Of a stretch of 64,000 bases of DNA, positions 34,467-43,760 are shown piece by piece. The position numbers were made by a program, and so were the translations under genes. The first letter of the stretch is position 1. Each line of letters opens with the position of its first letter. The DNA comes from Micromonospora gifhornensis (GTDB taxonomy: Bacteria; Actinomycetota; Actinomycetes; Mycobacteriales; Micromonosporaceae), in the NCBI RefSeq assembly GCF_016863515.1, contig NZ_BOPA01000020.1, forward strand, positions 1-64,000, in the 5' to 3' direction. The notes below the pieces were generated by a model that did not search any database, was not told the DNA's origin, and saw only the letters and a list, made by a program, of their open reading frames with translations.

Positions 34467-34697
34467 TCAGGAGCGTTCGCCGTCGCCGGCCTGCTCGGGG
34501 GAGACCTGGTCGGGGGACTTGCGTAACCACAGGACCACCCCGAGCACTCCTGCCACTGCGCTGCTGATCGCGATCGCCGTCTCCGCCAGTTCGGGCCAGT
34601 CGTCCATGAACGGGTACATGCGCGAGAGGACCATCCCGACGAAGCAGTACAGCAGCAGAACGACGGCGACGACGCGCTGGAGAATCATGGCATTCAT
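34467..34697 (-). CDS. small membrane protein
   Basis: A 76-aa protein with two hydrophobic helices (MILQRVVAVVLLLYCFVGMVL and TAIAISSAVAGVLGVVLWL) separated by a short acidic loop; both ends are charged. The start could be 34697 or 34688; neither has a clear ribosome site. It is convergent with the hydrolase gene. Function unknown. Confidence 0.65.
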   Translation of the reverse strand: MNAMILQRVVAVVLLLYCFVGMVLSRMYPFMDDWPELAETAIAISSAVAGVLGVVLWLRKSPDQVSPEQAGDGERS

Positions 34698-34753
34698 TGG
34701 AGCACAGTGTCGCGAGCGACCGTCGGGCACCATCCACAGTGTCCACTGAGCCA

Positions 34754-34777
34754 GCCGCCGGGCCGGTACCCGGCGGC
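34754..34777 (-). terminator. hairpin after the glycerophosphotransferase gene
   Basis: GCCGCCGGG and CCCGGCGGC close on CCGGTA, 9 nt beyond the stop codon. Confidence 0.6.
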
Positions 34778-34785
34778 GGCATCGC

Positions 34786-36483
34786 TCAGGTGGCGGGGGA
34801 GAACGGGGCGTCGCTGGCGGACCGGGGGGCCGGGGCGGCCCAGTGCGGGTCCAGTTCGCGCCGGGCGGCGGTCAGGAACCCCTCGGCGTACGTCTCGGTC
34901 GGGAAGTCCCCCAGGTACCGGCGGCGGGTGGCCCACCGGGCCTCGGCCAGGGGGTCGGTGTCCAGCAGTCGGGTCAGCACCTCGTCCACCTCGGCCAGGT
35001 CCCGACGCAGGACGTAGCCGGAGGCGGCCAGCGGGAACCGTTCCAGGAACCGGTCGCCGTCGACCCCGGTGTCGGTGACCGCGTACGGCTTGCCGGAGTG
35101 CAGCCAGTCGGACACCACCCCGGAGACGTCGGAGATCAGGGCGTCCGCGCGGTTCACCGACTCGGCCAGGGTCAGCGCGCCGGCGGCGGCACCGAACAGG
35201 TGCGGGCGACCGGTGCGGGCCCGGTCGGCGGCCAGCAGGTCGTGCAGCCGCCCCAACTGGCGGGCCGAGGCCGGGTTGTGGGCGGTGTACGGGTGGGGCC
35301 GCACGATCACCGTGGCCCCCCGGTCGAGCAGCCGGGTCAGCAGGGCCTCGGCGAACGGCAGGGAACAGTAGTCGGCGTCGGCGTGGTGCCCGGTCCAGGT
35401 GGGGGTGTAGAGCACGGTGGGGTTCGGCAGGCGACGGACCGGGCCGGTGCGCACCTCGATCGCCTCGACCTGGGGCCGGCCGACCACCACGAACTTGTCG
35501 GCCGGGATGTCCACCCCGGCCCGGGCGTACCTGTCGATGGCCGCCTCACCCGCGACGAAGATCCGGTCGAAGATCGCCGACACCGGGTTGGCGCTGGAGG
35601 CCTTGTCGCTGTCGCCGTGATGCAACTGGATGTGGGTGAGCTGGGTGAAGCGCAGGCAGTGGCTGTTCTTGGCGCCGTGGTTGACGTAGAACGCCGCGCG
35701 CAGGCTCGGCACCAGCACCTCGTCCATGCTGCGCAGGGTGGGGCAGTAGAGCACCGGAGCGGTGGTCGCCGCCGCGATGACCGGCAGCGCGTCCGGCTCC
35801 CGCAGCATCACCACGAACGGCCGTCCGATCCGCTCCAGGTACGGCAGCCACATGGTGACCTGGTACTCGGACCCGGGCGGGGCGGAGAAGTAGAGCAGGA
35901 ACTCCGGCTGGTGCCGGCGTAGCTCCCGGGTCACCGGGGAGCCACCGGAGGCGGGACGCAACCGCCGCTGGACCAGTTTGACGGCGACCGCGCCGACGGC
36001 CCCACCGGCCAGCAGGCTCGCCGCCAGGGCGACGACAGCGGGCAGCGCCGCCAGTGCGGCAAGCGCCAACACCGCGAGCAGGGCGGCGACCAGGTCACCG
36101 AGGCGGGCGGTGACCTGCGGCACCCAGGTGCGTACCGGCAGGTTGGCGGCGCGGAGCTCCAGGTTCCCCGCGTCGCGCAGCGGGCCGGTGAGCGCCATCA
36201 GCCCCAGCAGGATCAACGCGGTACCGGCCAGGGCCGGGTCGAAGCCGGCGTCGAGCTGCCGGGCGTAACCGACAAGCACCCCGGCCGCGATCAGTGTGGT
36301 TTCCGCACCGCTGTCCGCCCCGGGGCGCACCCGACGTTCCCAGACCGTGGCGGCGAGGGCGAGCACCGAGAGCGCGAGCCCCCAGGTGGTCGCGCCGGTG
36401 AGCGCGACCACGATGAACGCCAGGACTGCCGCACCGGTGGCCAGGCCCCGGGCGGCCAGTTTCCTGACCAGGTCACCACGCAT
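34786..36483 (-). CDS. CDP-glycerol/ribitol glycerophosphotransferase-like polymerase (TagF family)
   Basis: A 565-aa protein with about five N-terminal membrane helices (residues 15-165) and a C-terminal GT-B transferase domain. The TagF-type motifs are HIQLHHGDSDKASS, VLYTPTWTGHH, VIVRPHPYT and ISDVSGVVSDWLHSGKP, where the His residues and the SD pair bind the CDP-polyol and acceptor. It should build a polyol-phosphate chain of teichoic-acid type. It lies 34 bp behind the bifunctional CDP-polyol synthesis gene, which would supply its donor. Confidence 0.9.
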   Translation of the reverse strand: MRGDLVRKLAARGLATGAAVLAFIVVALTGATTWGLALSVLALAATVWERRVRPGADSGAETTLIAAGVLVGYARQLDAGFDPALAGTALILLGLMALTGPLRDAGNLELRAANLPVRTWVPQVTARLGDLVAALLAVLALAALAALPAVVALAASLLAGGAVGAVAVKLVQRRLRPASGGSPVTRELRRHQPEFLLYFSAPPGSEYQVTMWLPYLERIGRPFVVMLREPDALPVIAAATTAPVLYCPTLRSMDEVLVPSLRAAFYVNHGAKNSHCLRFTQLTHIQLHHGDSDKASSANPVSAIFDRIFVAGEAAIDRYARAGVDIPADKFVVVGRPQVEAIEVRTGPVRRLPNPTVLYTPTWTGHHADADYCSLPFAEALLTRLLDRGATVIVRPHPYTAHNPASARQLGRLHDLLAADRARTGRPHLFGAAAGALTLAESVNRADALISDVSGVVSDWLHSGKPYAVTDTGVDGDRFLERFPLAASGYVLRRDLAEVDEVLTRLLDTDPLAEARWATRRRYLGDFPTETYAEGFLTAARRELDPHWAAPAPRSASDAPFSPAT

Positions 36484-36517
36484 CTCGGTGCTGCCTTCCG
36501 CGGTCGTCGTGCGTCGG

Positions 36518-38020
36518 TCAGCCGACGGGGGTGGTGCTGGTCGACCGGCTGCCCTGGGCCGGCACGACAGGGGTCGGCGCCTCGCCCGGGGAGCGGCGCA
36601 CGTCGATCACCTGGCCGGTGAGCTCCGAGACGAGCACGTCCAACGAGGCCTGGGCGACGATCTCGGCGGCGAGCAGCGTGTGCTCGGGCTCGGTGCCGAA
36701 CGCCTTGGTCCGCATCGGGGTGGCGGTCCGCTCGGGGTTGATGACGTTGACCCGTACGCCCAGCTCGGCCCACTCGTCCGACAGCGCCTGGGTGAGGTTG
36801 ACCAGGGCCGCCTTGGTCGCCGAGTAGAGCGCGTAGTCCGCCCGACCCCGGGTGTACGAGCTGGAGGTGTACAGCAGCAGCTGGCCCTTCGTGTGCTGAA
36901 GGTAGGGCAGCGACTGCCGCGCGACCGTGACCGGGCCGACGAAGTTGACCTGGAGCACCCGGTCGATGGTCTCCTGGTCCATCTCGGCCAGCGCGCCCTT
37001 CTCCAGGATGCCGGCGGTGACCACCACGTAGTCGATCCGCCCGGTGGCCTCGAAGGCCGTCTTCAGGGCGGCCTCGACGTCGGCCGGGCGCTCGACGTGG
37101 GTGCCGGTGCTGGAGCGGCTGAACGGGAAGACCTGGGCGCCGTAGCGGCGGGCCAGTTCGGTCAGGTCGTGGCCGATGCCGTAGCTGCCGCCGAACACGA
37201 CGATCGTGCGGCCCGCGACCTCGTCGCTGTAGGTGCGCTGGTCGGCCAGGCGGGGCACCTTGGCGGCGGCCAACTGGAAGAGCTTGTCCGCCAGGTGCAC
37301 GTCGACCGGGTGGGTGACCTTGATGTTCTCGTCCGAGCCGTCGATCACCTTGATCGGCACCTCGGGCAGGTAGCGCAGCACCACACCGCAGTCGTCGGTG
37401 GCGGCGAAGTTCGGGTCACCGGCGGCCCGCCGGTACGCCTCCCGGATGGTGCTGGAGCGGAACGCCTGCGGGGTCTGCCCCCGGCGCAGGGTGGAGCGCA
37501 CCGGGATGTCGGTGATGCACTCGTTCTCGTCGACCTGGATGATCGTGTCGGCCGACGGGATGGCCACGTCGACCGCCGAGTACGTCCAGAGGGCGTTCAC
37601 GCACTCCCGCACGATCCGGCCGCTGAGCAGGGGCCGTACCGCGTCGTGGAAGAGGATGTTGCAGTCCTGCTCGCCGACCGCGTCCAGGGCGATGCGGGTG
37701 GTGGCGTTGCGGGTGTCGCCACCCTCGATGACCTTGGTGACCTTGCGGAAGCCGGCCTTGGTCACGATCTGCTGCGCCTCGGCGACGTGCCCGCTGGCCA
37801 TCAGCACGATGATCTCGTCGATCTCCGGTGCGGCCTCGAAGACGGCCAGGGTGTGCTCGATGATCGGCTTACCGGCGATCTTCAGCAGCTGCTTGGGGAT
37901 GCCGAGGCCGAGCCGGGTACCGGTGCCGCCGGCCAGCACCACGGCCACCGTCCGTGAGGGTCGCCACGGCGCCGTGTTCTGCGGCGTGGTGCCCGAATCG
38001 GTGGTCTGGTCCTGCGTCAT
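36518..38020 (-). CDS. bifunctional CDP-ribitol-type synthase (cytidylyltransferase + SDR)
   Basis: A 500-aa fusion. Residues 25-260 are an IspD/TarI-like cytidylyltransferase (VLAGGTGTRLGLGIPKQLLKIAGKP, HDAVRPLL, ATDDCGV); residues 268-480 are an SDR with GGSYGIG and catalytic YSATK. The pair of activities matches the TarI/TarJ reactions, reduction of ribulose 5-phosphate and activation with CTP, as in the Haemophilus Acs1/Bcs1 fusions. It is followed by the polyol-phosphate polymerase gene. Ribitol versus another polyol is inferred. Confidence 0.9.
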   Translation of the reverse strand: MTQDQTTDSGTTPQNTAPWRPSRTVAVVLAGGTGTRLGLGIPKQLLKIAGKPIIEHTLAVFEAAPEIDEIIVLMASGHVAEAQQIVTKAGFRKVTKVIEGGDTRNATTRIALDAVGEQDCNILFHDAVRPLLSGRIVRECVNALWTYSAVDVAIPSADTIIQVDENECITDIPVRSTLRRGQTPQAFRSSTIREAYRRAAGDPNFAATDDCGVVLRYLPEVPIKVIDGSDENIKVTHPVDVHLADKLFQLAAAKVPRLADQRTYSDEVAGRTIVVFGGSYGIGHDLTELARRYGAQVFPFSRSSTGTHVERPADVEAALKTAFEATGRIDYVVVTAGILEKGALAEMDQETIDRVLQVNFVGPVTVARQSLPYLQHTKGQLLLYTSSSYTRGRADYALYSATKAALVNLTQALSDEWAELGVRVNVINPERTATPMRTKAFGTEPEHTLLAAEIVAQASLDVLVSELTGQVIDVRRSPGEAPTPVVPAQGSRSTSTTPVG

Positions 38021-38168
38021 TGCCGGTCCTCACTCTCGGTGCATGGCGGTGGGGGGTTGTGTGAACGGAAGGTGTTGTCGACGATGCGACGGGATGAACG
38101 ATAACGCGGGTGGGCATCGTTCGGGCGCGGCGCTGTCGCCCGAACGATGCCGAACATTCACCGAAACT

Positions 38169-38987
38169 CTACTTCCCGCTGGTGAACGCCTCGTATGCCT
38201 TCAATACCTCATCGGTGGGGCCATCCATCTTGATGACTCCGGATTCCAGCCAGATTGTCCGCTCACACGTGTCGCGTACCGAGGAGAGCTGGTGGCTGAC
38301 CAGGAACACCGTTCCGGCGTTCTCCCGCAGCTGCCGCACCCGCGCCTCGCTGCGCTTGCGGAACCGCTTGTCACCGGTGGCCAGGGCCTCGTCGATCAGC
38401 AGCACGTCGTGCTGCTTGGCCGCGGCGATGGAGAACCGCAGCCGGGCCGACATGCCGGAGGAGTAGGTACGCATCGGCAGCGAGGCGAAGTCACCCCGCT
38501 GGTTGATCCCGGAGAACTCGATGATCTCCGGCAGTTGGCGCTGCACCTCGGCCGGGGACATGCCCATGGCCAGGCAGCCGAGTGTGACGTTGCGCTCGCC
38601 GGACAGGTCGTTGAGCAGAGCGGCGTTCACCCCGAGCAGGGACGGCTGGCCCTCGGTGTAGACCGCGCCCCGCTCCACCGGCAGCAACCCGGCGATGGCC
38701 CGCAGCAGGGTCGACTTGCCGGAGCCGTTGGTGCCGATCAGCCCGATCGCCTCGCCCCGGTACGCGGTGAAGGTGACACCCCGCACCGCGTGCACCTCCC
38801 GCACGTTCGGTGTGGAGGTGCGGGTCACCAGCCGCCGCAGCGCGGCCACCGGGCTGTGGCTGCCGGCGGCGCCCTTGTGCACCCGGTAGACGACGTGCGC
38901 GTCGTCCACCACCACCGTCGGGATCCGATCCTGGATCCGGGGCAGGGTCACCGTCACGTCGTTGGACATCGCGAGGTGATCAACCAC
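38169..38987 (-). CDS. tagH: wall-polymer ABC exporter, ATP-binding subunit (TagH-like)
   Basis: A 272-aa ATPase: Walker A GTNGSGKST, signature YSSGMSARL, Walker B DVLLIDEALATGD and H-loop LVSHQ, with the VRGVTFTAYRGE lead-in typical of polysaccharide/teichoic acid exporters (TagH, RfbB). The GTG start overlaps the permease gene by 8 nt and has AGGAG 7 nt upstream. With the permease it should flip the lipid-linked polymer to the outer face. Confidence 0.93.
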   Translation of the reverse strand: MVDHLAMSNDVTVTLPRIQDRIPTVVVDDAHVVYRVHKGAAGSHSPVAALRRLVTRTSTPNVREVHAVRGVTFTAYRGEAIGLIGTNGSGKSTLLRAIAGLLPVERGAVYTEGQPSLLGVNAALLNDLSGERNVTLGCLAMGMSPAEVQRQLPEIIEFSGINQRGDFASLPMRTYSSGMSARLRFSIAAAKQHDVLLIDEALATGDKRFRKRSEARVRQLRENAGTVFLVSHQLSSVRDTCERTIWLESGVIKMDGPTDEVLKAYEAFTSGK

Positions 38988-39879
38988 GGCCGTACTCCTG
39001 TTCGCCGCGCCAGAAGTAAAGGTAGCCCCCGAGGCCCATCACGAGCGACCAGCCGATCGCGACCAGCCAGGTCAGCGGCAGGGAGTCGTTGAGCAGGGGA
39101 GTGTTCTCCAGCAGCGCCACGCGGGCCAGCTCGATGTAGACAAGCATCGGGTTGAACTGCACGATGGCGGTGGCCCAGCCCGGCAGGTTCTCGGCGAACA
39201 GCTCGACGCTGTAGAGCACACCGGAGCCGTACATCCAGGTCCGCAGGATGAAGGGCATCACCTGCTTGAGGTCGGTGGCCTTGGCGCCCAGCCGCGCCAC
39301 CGTCATGGTCAGCCCGGCGTTGAACACCGTCTGGAGCAGCACCGCCGGCACCAGCATCAGCCACATCAGGGTGATCGGCTCGCCGGTGATCAGCACGATG
39401 GCGATCAGCACCACCATCGAGCCGAGCAGCTGCTGGAACTGGGTGATGGTGATGGCCAGCGGCAGGCTGGCCCGGGGGAAGTGCAGGGCGCGGATCAGCC
39501 CCAGGTTTCCGCTGATCGCCTGGGTGCCCTGCTGCACGCTGGTCTGGGTGAAGTTGAAGATGAACAGCCCGGCGGTCAGGTAGGCGATGAAGTTGTCCAT
39601 CCCCCGGCTCTGCTGGAGCACCAGACCGAAGATCAGGTAGTAGACCGCCGCGTTGCTCAGCGGGGTGAGCACCTGCCAGAGCTGCCCGAGGCGGGCGTTG
39701 CTGAACGAGGCCGCCAGCTTCGCATTGGCGTACGCGGTGATGAAGTGCCGGTAGCGCCAGAGCTGGCGGCTGTAGGTGCCCAGGGAGGGGCGTTGACCGG
39801 CCATGCGCAGCCCGTGCCGGGCGGCCAGCTGCGCAGGGGGAAGGCCGGAGTCGGGATCGGCCAGCGTGGTGTTGGCCAT
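38980..39879 (-). CDS. tagG: wall-polymer ABC exporter, permease subunit (TagG-like)
   Basis: A 299-aa membrane protein with six hydrophobic helices of the ABC2 type (e.g. YYLIFGLVL, YLTAGLFIFNFT, LLGSMVVLIAIVLI) and an N-terminal amphipathic segment around YSRQLWRYRHFI common to TagG/RfbA permeases. ATG start is the first in a good position; GGAG lies 11 nt before it. Partner of the ATPase with which it overlaps. Confidence 0.92.
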   Translation of the reverse strand: MANTTLADPDSGLPPAQLAARHGLRMAGQRPSLGTYSRQLWRYRHFITAYANAKLAASFSNARLGQLWQVLTPLSNAAVYYLIFGLVLQQSRGMDNFIAYLTAGLFIFNFTQTSVQQGTQAISGNLGLIRALHFPRASLPLAITITQFQQLLGSMVVLIAIVLITGEPITLMWLMLVPAVLLQTVFNAGLTMTVARLGAKATDLKQVMPFILRTWMYGSGVLYSVELFAENLPGWATAIVQFNPMLVYIELARVALLENTPLLNDSLPLTWLVAIGWSLVMGLGGYLYFWRGEQEYGRG

Positions 39880-40007
39880 AGGGATGGGCGCTCCGATCTT
39901 GTCGAGCCGGCGGGTGCGTTCGCGACGATGGAATCTAGCGTGTTCGTACCCGGAGCGCCGCCTCGCCGCTGCGTGGACATTAGTCCGAAATACGTCGGGA
40001 CGCAACC

Positions 40008-40025
40008 GTACCGTCGTTGCGGTAC
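40008..40025. promoter_or_regulatory. candidate TetR-family operator
   Basis: GTACCG and CGGTAC separated by 6 nt, a perfect dyad 33 bp before the GTG start of the TetR-type regulator gene and inside the divergent gap to tagG. Autoregulation is likely; control of the exporter is possible. Confidence 0.55.
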
Positions 40026-40058
40026 ATTGTCCTGCGTGACAGCCGAGAAGAGTCCCAG

Positions 40059-40697
40059 GTGACGACCGGGAAGAGGCGGGCGCCGGCCGGTGCGGCGGTG
40101 CTTCGTGGAGACATCACCACGGCCATCCGCCGCGCCCTGATGCAGGAACTCGCCGCGGTCGGCTACGGCCGACTATCCATCGAGGCGGTGGCCCGCCGCG
40201 CCGGAGTCAGCAAGACGGCAATCTATCGCCGCTGGAACTCGAAGCTCGACCTGGTCCTGGAGGTGGTCACCGCCGCCGCCGGGGCGCGCCTGCCCGCCCT
40301 GGACACCGGCAGCCTGCGCGGCGATCTCGCCCTGCTGTTCCAGGTGGTGGCACACGCGCTCGGGCACCCGCTGGCCGCGCAGATCATCCCGGACCTGCTC
40401 GCCGAGGCCGCCCGCAACCCGACGATCGACGAGACGCTCCAGCAGGTGCTGCGGGCCCGGCAGCAGGAGGTCGCCGGTCGGCTGATCACTCGTGCCGTGG
40501 ACCGGGGCGAGTTGCCGGCCACGACCGATCCGGACGCGGCGGTGGACCTGATCGTGGGGCCGCTGTACTGGCGGCTGGCCATCGCCCGTACCCCCGTGAC
40601 CGACAGTTACCTGGAGGGCCTGGTGGATTCGGTGGCGCGGGCGCTGGGCGCCGTGGACGCCGTACCCCGTCAGCGAGCCTCGCCGACATCGGGTTGA
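40059..40697 (+). CDS. TetR-family transcriptional regulator
   Basis: A 212-aa repressor-type protein: N-terminal helix-turn-helix (about residues 30-70; YGRLSIEAVARRAGVSKTAIYRRW) and a TetR C-terminal ligand domain. The GTG at 40059 is preferred because a start further upstream would lie in the operator dyad. It is divergent from the TagGH exporter genes; ligand unknown. Confidence 0.9.
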   Translation: MTTGKRRAPAGAAVLRGDITTAIRRALMQELAAVGYGRLSIEAVARRAGVSKTAIYRRWNSKLDLVLEVVTAAAGARLPALDTGSLRGDLALLFQVVAHALGHPLAAQIIPDLLAEAARNPTIDETLQQVLRARQQEVAGRLITRAVDRGELPATTDPDAAVDLIVGPLYWRLAIARTPVTDSYLEGLVDSVARALGAVDAVPRQRASPTSG

Positions 40698-40879
40698 GCT
40701 GGACCGGTCCGGGGTATGGCTGCTCGCTGTGGCCCGCCACCCGGGCCCGGACCGGCGCCGCCACCACCGGTCCCAGGGAGCCGGCTACTACCCTCGGTGG
40801 CGTTCGCCCGGCACGGTGGCTGCCGCGACGAACCCTGCCCGCCTGAGCCGCACCCGCCCGTACGACGACAAGGACGCTC

Positions 40880-43210
40880 GTGTCGATGACCGACCTCGCC
40901 GTCGCCGCAACCAGACCGGCAGCGGCTGACGACCAGGCCGAACCCGCTCCGGTCCACCGCAGCCGGATCCGGGCCGTGCTCGACGGGGTCCGCGCCGGCA
41001 TCGCGGCGATACCCGCGCTGCTGACCGACTGCGCCGTGCTGGCCTTCGCGCTCTTCACGCTGCTCTACCACGCGGCCCTTCCGTGGGGCCTCGCCCCGTC
41101 GCTGACACTGCGCATCTGGCTGGTCGCCGGATCGGTGCTGGCGGTGCTCGCCGTCCTGCTCCGGTTCGGCCTGCGCTGGCGACGCCGACGCGCGACCCCG
41201 GGTTCTGACTCCGACCCGGACGCCGTGGCCGAGGCCGCCTCCGACCCGGACGCCGAGGACGCCTCGGATGCTGAAACCGGTCCGGACGCCGTGGCCGAGG
41301 ATGCCCCCGACCCCGGACCCGGTCCGGACGGCGTGGTCGAGGACGCCTCGGATGCTGCACCTGCCTCCCGCGCGGCCGGGGCGTCGGTGCCGGCGGCGTC
41401 GACCGTCGACCGGGCCGGCTGGGTGGGTGTGGCGCAGCGGTGGGGGACGGTGCTGACCCTGCTGGTCGGCACCGTCGCCGCGATCACGGCCGGGCTGGCC
41501 GGCACCCCGGCCGGTGCGGGCATCTCCTGGTGGGTTCCCGGCTCCGCCGGGCTCGTGGCGGCGGTCGGTGCGGTGCTGCTGACCTGGCAGACCTGGCGGG
41601 CCACCCCGCCGACCCCGACGGACGTCCCGGCGCCGAAGGCCTGGCAGTCGGTGTACGCGCTGCTGATCGCCGGGCTGGCCGCGGTCGCCTCGCTCTACCT
41701 GGCCCGCAGCACCCCCGACGACATCTACTACGTGGGCCGCTCGGTCTGGGTGGCCGAGCGCGACATCGTCCCCCTCAACGACTTCCTGTTCAGCGAGAAC
41801 GTGCTCCCGGCGATGGCCTCGCAGCCCCCGGTCGCCAGCATCGAGGTCTTCGCCGGAGCACTCGCCCGCTTCTTCGGCCTCCCGGCCGCCTCGGCCACCT
41901 GGTACCTGCTGCTGCCCGTCCTGGCCGTCCTCGCGGTACTGGCGCTGTGGCGCCTGGTGCAGCGGTGGGCGCCGCGCCGTCCGGTGCTCGCCTTCACCGT
42001 GGCCGTCACCTTCCTGGCGCTGGTCTGCGGCCCGGACGCGGCGCTGGGCACCTTCCACCTGCCCCGCCTGTACCAGGGCAAGGGCATGTTCGTCTCCGCG
42101 GTCGTGCCGCTGATGTGGCTCTACCTGACCCGCTGGTTCGACGACCGCTCGAAGCGGAACCTGGTGCTCATCGTCGCCCTGTCGATCACCGCGATCGGGC
42201 TCACCACCACCGCGGCGATCATCCTGCCGATGCTGGTCGGTGGGGCGGCCCTGATGATGCTGCTGGTGGGGCGCTGGAAGTCTGCGCTGATCGCCGGGGT
42301 CGCCGCGTTGGCCTACCCGGTCGGGGCGGTGGTCATCACCCAGTTGCTGATCGGCACGTCCGCCAACGAGGCGGCGGCCGACGTCAACTTCTACGACGCC
42401 GCGCACACCTACCGGCGGACCTTCGAGATCGGCATCGTGGGCGTGATCGGCGGGCTCGCGTTGTGGTGTGGTCCGTTGCTGGCCCGCCGTCGTACCCCGG
42501 CGCTGCTCGCGGCCGGCGGTGCGCTGACGCTGAGCGTCCTGCTGGTGCCCGGGGTGCTGGAGTGGCTCAGCGCGGTCACCGGCATCTCGGTGGTGCTCTG
42601 GCGGGTTCCCTGGCTGCTGGCCGTCCCGGCGTTGATCGGTCTGCTCTGCACTGTCTGGCTGCCCACCCGGCTGCGCGTGGTGCGGGCCGTGGTCGGTGTG
42701 GTGCTGGCCGCCGCGATGGTGACCTCGTTCGCCGTCTACGCCGTGCCGATGTGGGACGAACGCAGCGGCGTGCTGGTGCACGAGGAGCCGACCTGGAAGA
42801 TCCGGCCGCAGCGGCAGGCCATCGCGCAGTTCATCATCGATCTCGACCGTCCGGACGGCCTGGTGCTCGCCCCGGCGAGCATCATGCGGACCATCCCGGT
42901 GATGAGCAGCGCACCCCGGGTGGTGCTGCCCCGCGACTTCTTCCTGGTCGAGTACGACATCAACTCGCAGTTCTCGCAGGACCGGTTGCTGCTGACCAAG
43001 TTCGCCAACGGGGGCCCGAGGGTGGAGCGGCCGGAACGTGACGACGTGATCGCCGCGCTGCAACGGCTGGACGTGGGGACGATCTGCTTCTACAGCCAGA
43101 ACCGCTACGCCCTGCGTACCGGTGAGCGGGCCGGCTACACCATGGTCGCCGAGCGGCCCGCCGAGCCGCCCGTGCACCCCAACGCGGTGACCTGCATGGT
43201 CCGGCAGTGA
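40880..43210 (+). CDS. large polytopic membrane protein (DUF6077-like)
   Basis: A 776-aa protein. Residues 50-95 hold two membrane helices, then an acidic Asp/Ala-rich repetitive linker (about 108-165, units such as DPDAVAE and EDASDA), then about twelve more helices with the conserved segment TPDDIYYVGRSVWVAER and a C-terminal extracytoplasmic domain. The arrangement recalls GT-C-type or DUF6077 proteins of actinomycetes. The GTG has AAGGA 5 nt upstream. Function unknown; a role in cell-surface glycans is only suggested by context. Confidence 0.82.
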   Translation: MSMTDLAVAATRPAAADDQAEPAPVHRSRIRAVLDGVRAGIAAIPALLTDCAVLAFALFTLLYHAALPWGLAPSLTLRIWLVAGSVLAVLAVLLRFGLRWRRRRATPGSDSDPDAVAEAASDPDAEDASDAETGPDAVAEDAPDPGPGPDGVVEDASDAAPASRAAGASVPAASTVDRAGWVGVAQRWGTVLTLLVGTVAAITAGLAGTPAGAGISWWVPGSAGLVAAVGAVLLTWQTWRATPPTPTDVPAPKAWQSVYALLIAGLAAVASLYLARSTPDDIYYVGRSVWVAERDIVPLNDFLFSENVLPAMASQPPVASIEVFAGALARFFGLPAASATWYLLLPVLAVLAVLALWRLVQRWAPRRPVLAFTVAVTFLALVCGPDAALGTFHLPRLYQGKGMFVSAVVPLMWLYLTRWFDDRSKRNLVLIVALSITAIGLTTTAAIILPMLVGGAALMMLLVGRWKSALIAGVAALAYPVGAVVITQLLIGTSANEAAADVNFYDAAHTYRRTFEIGIVGVIGGLALWCGPLLARRRTPALLAAGGALTLSVLLVPGVLEWLSAVTGISVVLWRVPWLLAVPALIGLLCTVWLPTRLRVVRAVVGVVLAAAMVTSFAVYAVPMWDERSGVLVHEEPTWKIRPQRQAIAQFIIDLDRPDGLVLAPASIMRTIPVMSSAPRVVLPRDFFLVEYDINSQFSQDRLLLTKFANGGPRVERPERDDVIAALQRLDVGTICFYSQNRYALRTGERAGYTMVAERPAEPPVHPNAVTCMVRQ

Positions 43211-43350
43211 CCGGCTCCGGCCGAGCCCGTCGCCGGGCTGAGCCGGACCGAAAATTCGCGTGGCCGGCGGTGGCTTGTGCGGTACCCGCCCGATCCGCCG
43301 TCGGGACGGGCATGCTCACAGGGCAGGCCGTCGCACCACGGGAGGTGGGC

Positions 43351-43662
43351 ATGGAGAGCTACCACGAGGACTGGACGGACAGTCAGCGCGCGCTCTACGA
43401 CGAGTGCTACCGCTGCGGAACCGACTGGGCCGACGATCCGGCGACGCCCGCCGAGGACGTGCAGCACGTGATCAACCTCGGCGAGGCCGACGACGACACC
43501 CTCGCCGACGCCGAGATCGACTTCCCGCCGCTTGTCGACGCGGTCACCCAGGCCACCGGCGAGATCGTCACCACGGTGCCCGCCAGCCACGACGACCCCG
43601 CCTTCAAAGGCTTCGTCGACGGGGTACGCGACGCCACCTCCGACGAGGTCTTCGGTCTCTGA
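43351..43662 (+). CDS. hypothetical acidic small protein
   Basis: A 103-aa protein, strongly acidic, beginning MESYHEDWTDSQRALYDECYRCGTD with a CxxC-like pair of cysteines. The ATG has a strong GGAGG 5 nt upstream. No family recognised. Confidence 0.7.
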   Translation: MESYHEDWTDSQRALYDECYRCGTDWADDPATPAEDVQHVINLGEADDDTLADAEIDFPPLVDAVTQATGEIVTTVPASHDDPAFKGFVDGVRDATSDEVFGL

Positions 43663-43760
43663 GCACGGGTCAACCGCCCCCAGGCCTGTCACCCCGGCCG
43701 GTCTTCTGCCACCATCAACCGGAACCGTTCCGGCGCGGAGCAGACCTGATGGGAGGCCAG

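Noticed and set aside
40670-43177. 835-codon minus-strand frame opposite the DUF6077-like gene
   Set aside because: Low-complexity Arg/Gly/Gln/His composition with no domain; the plus-strand frame encodes a regular series of membrane helices.
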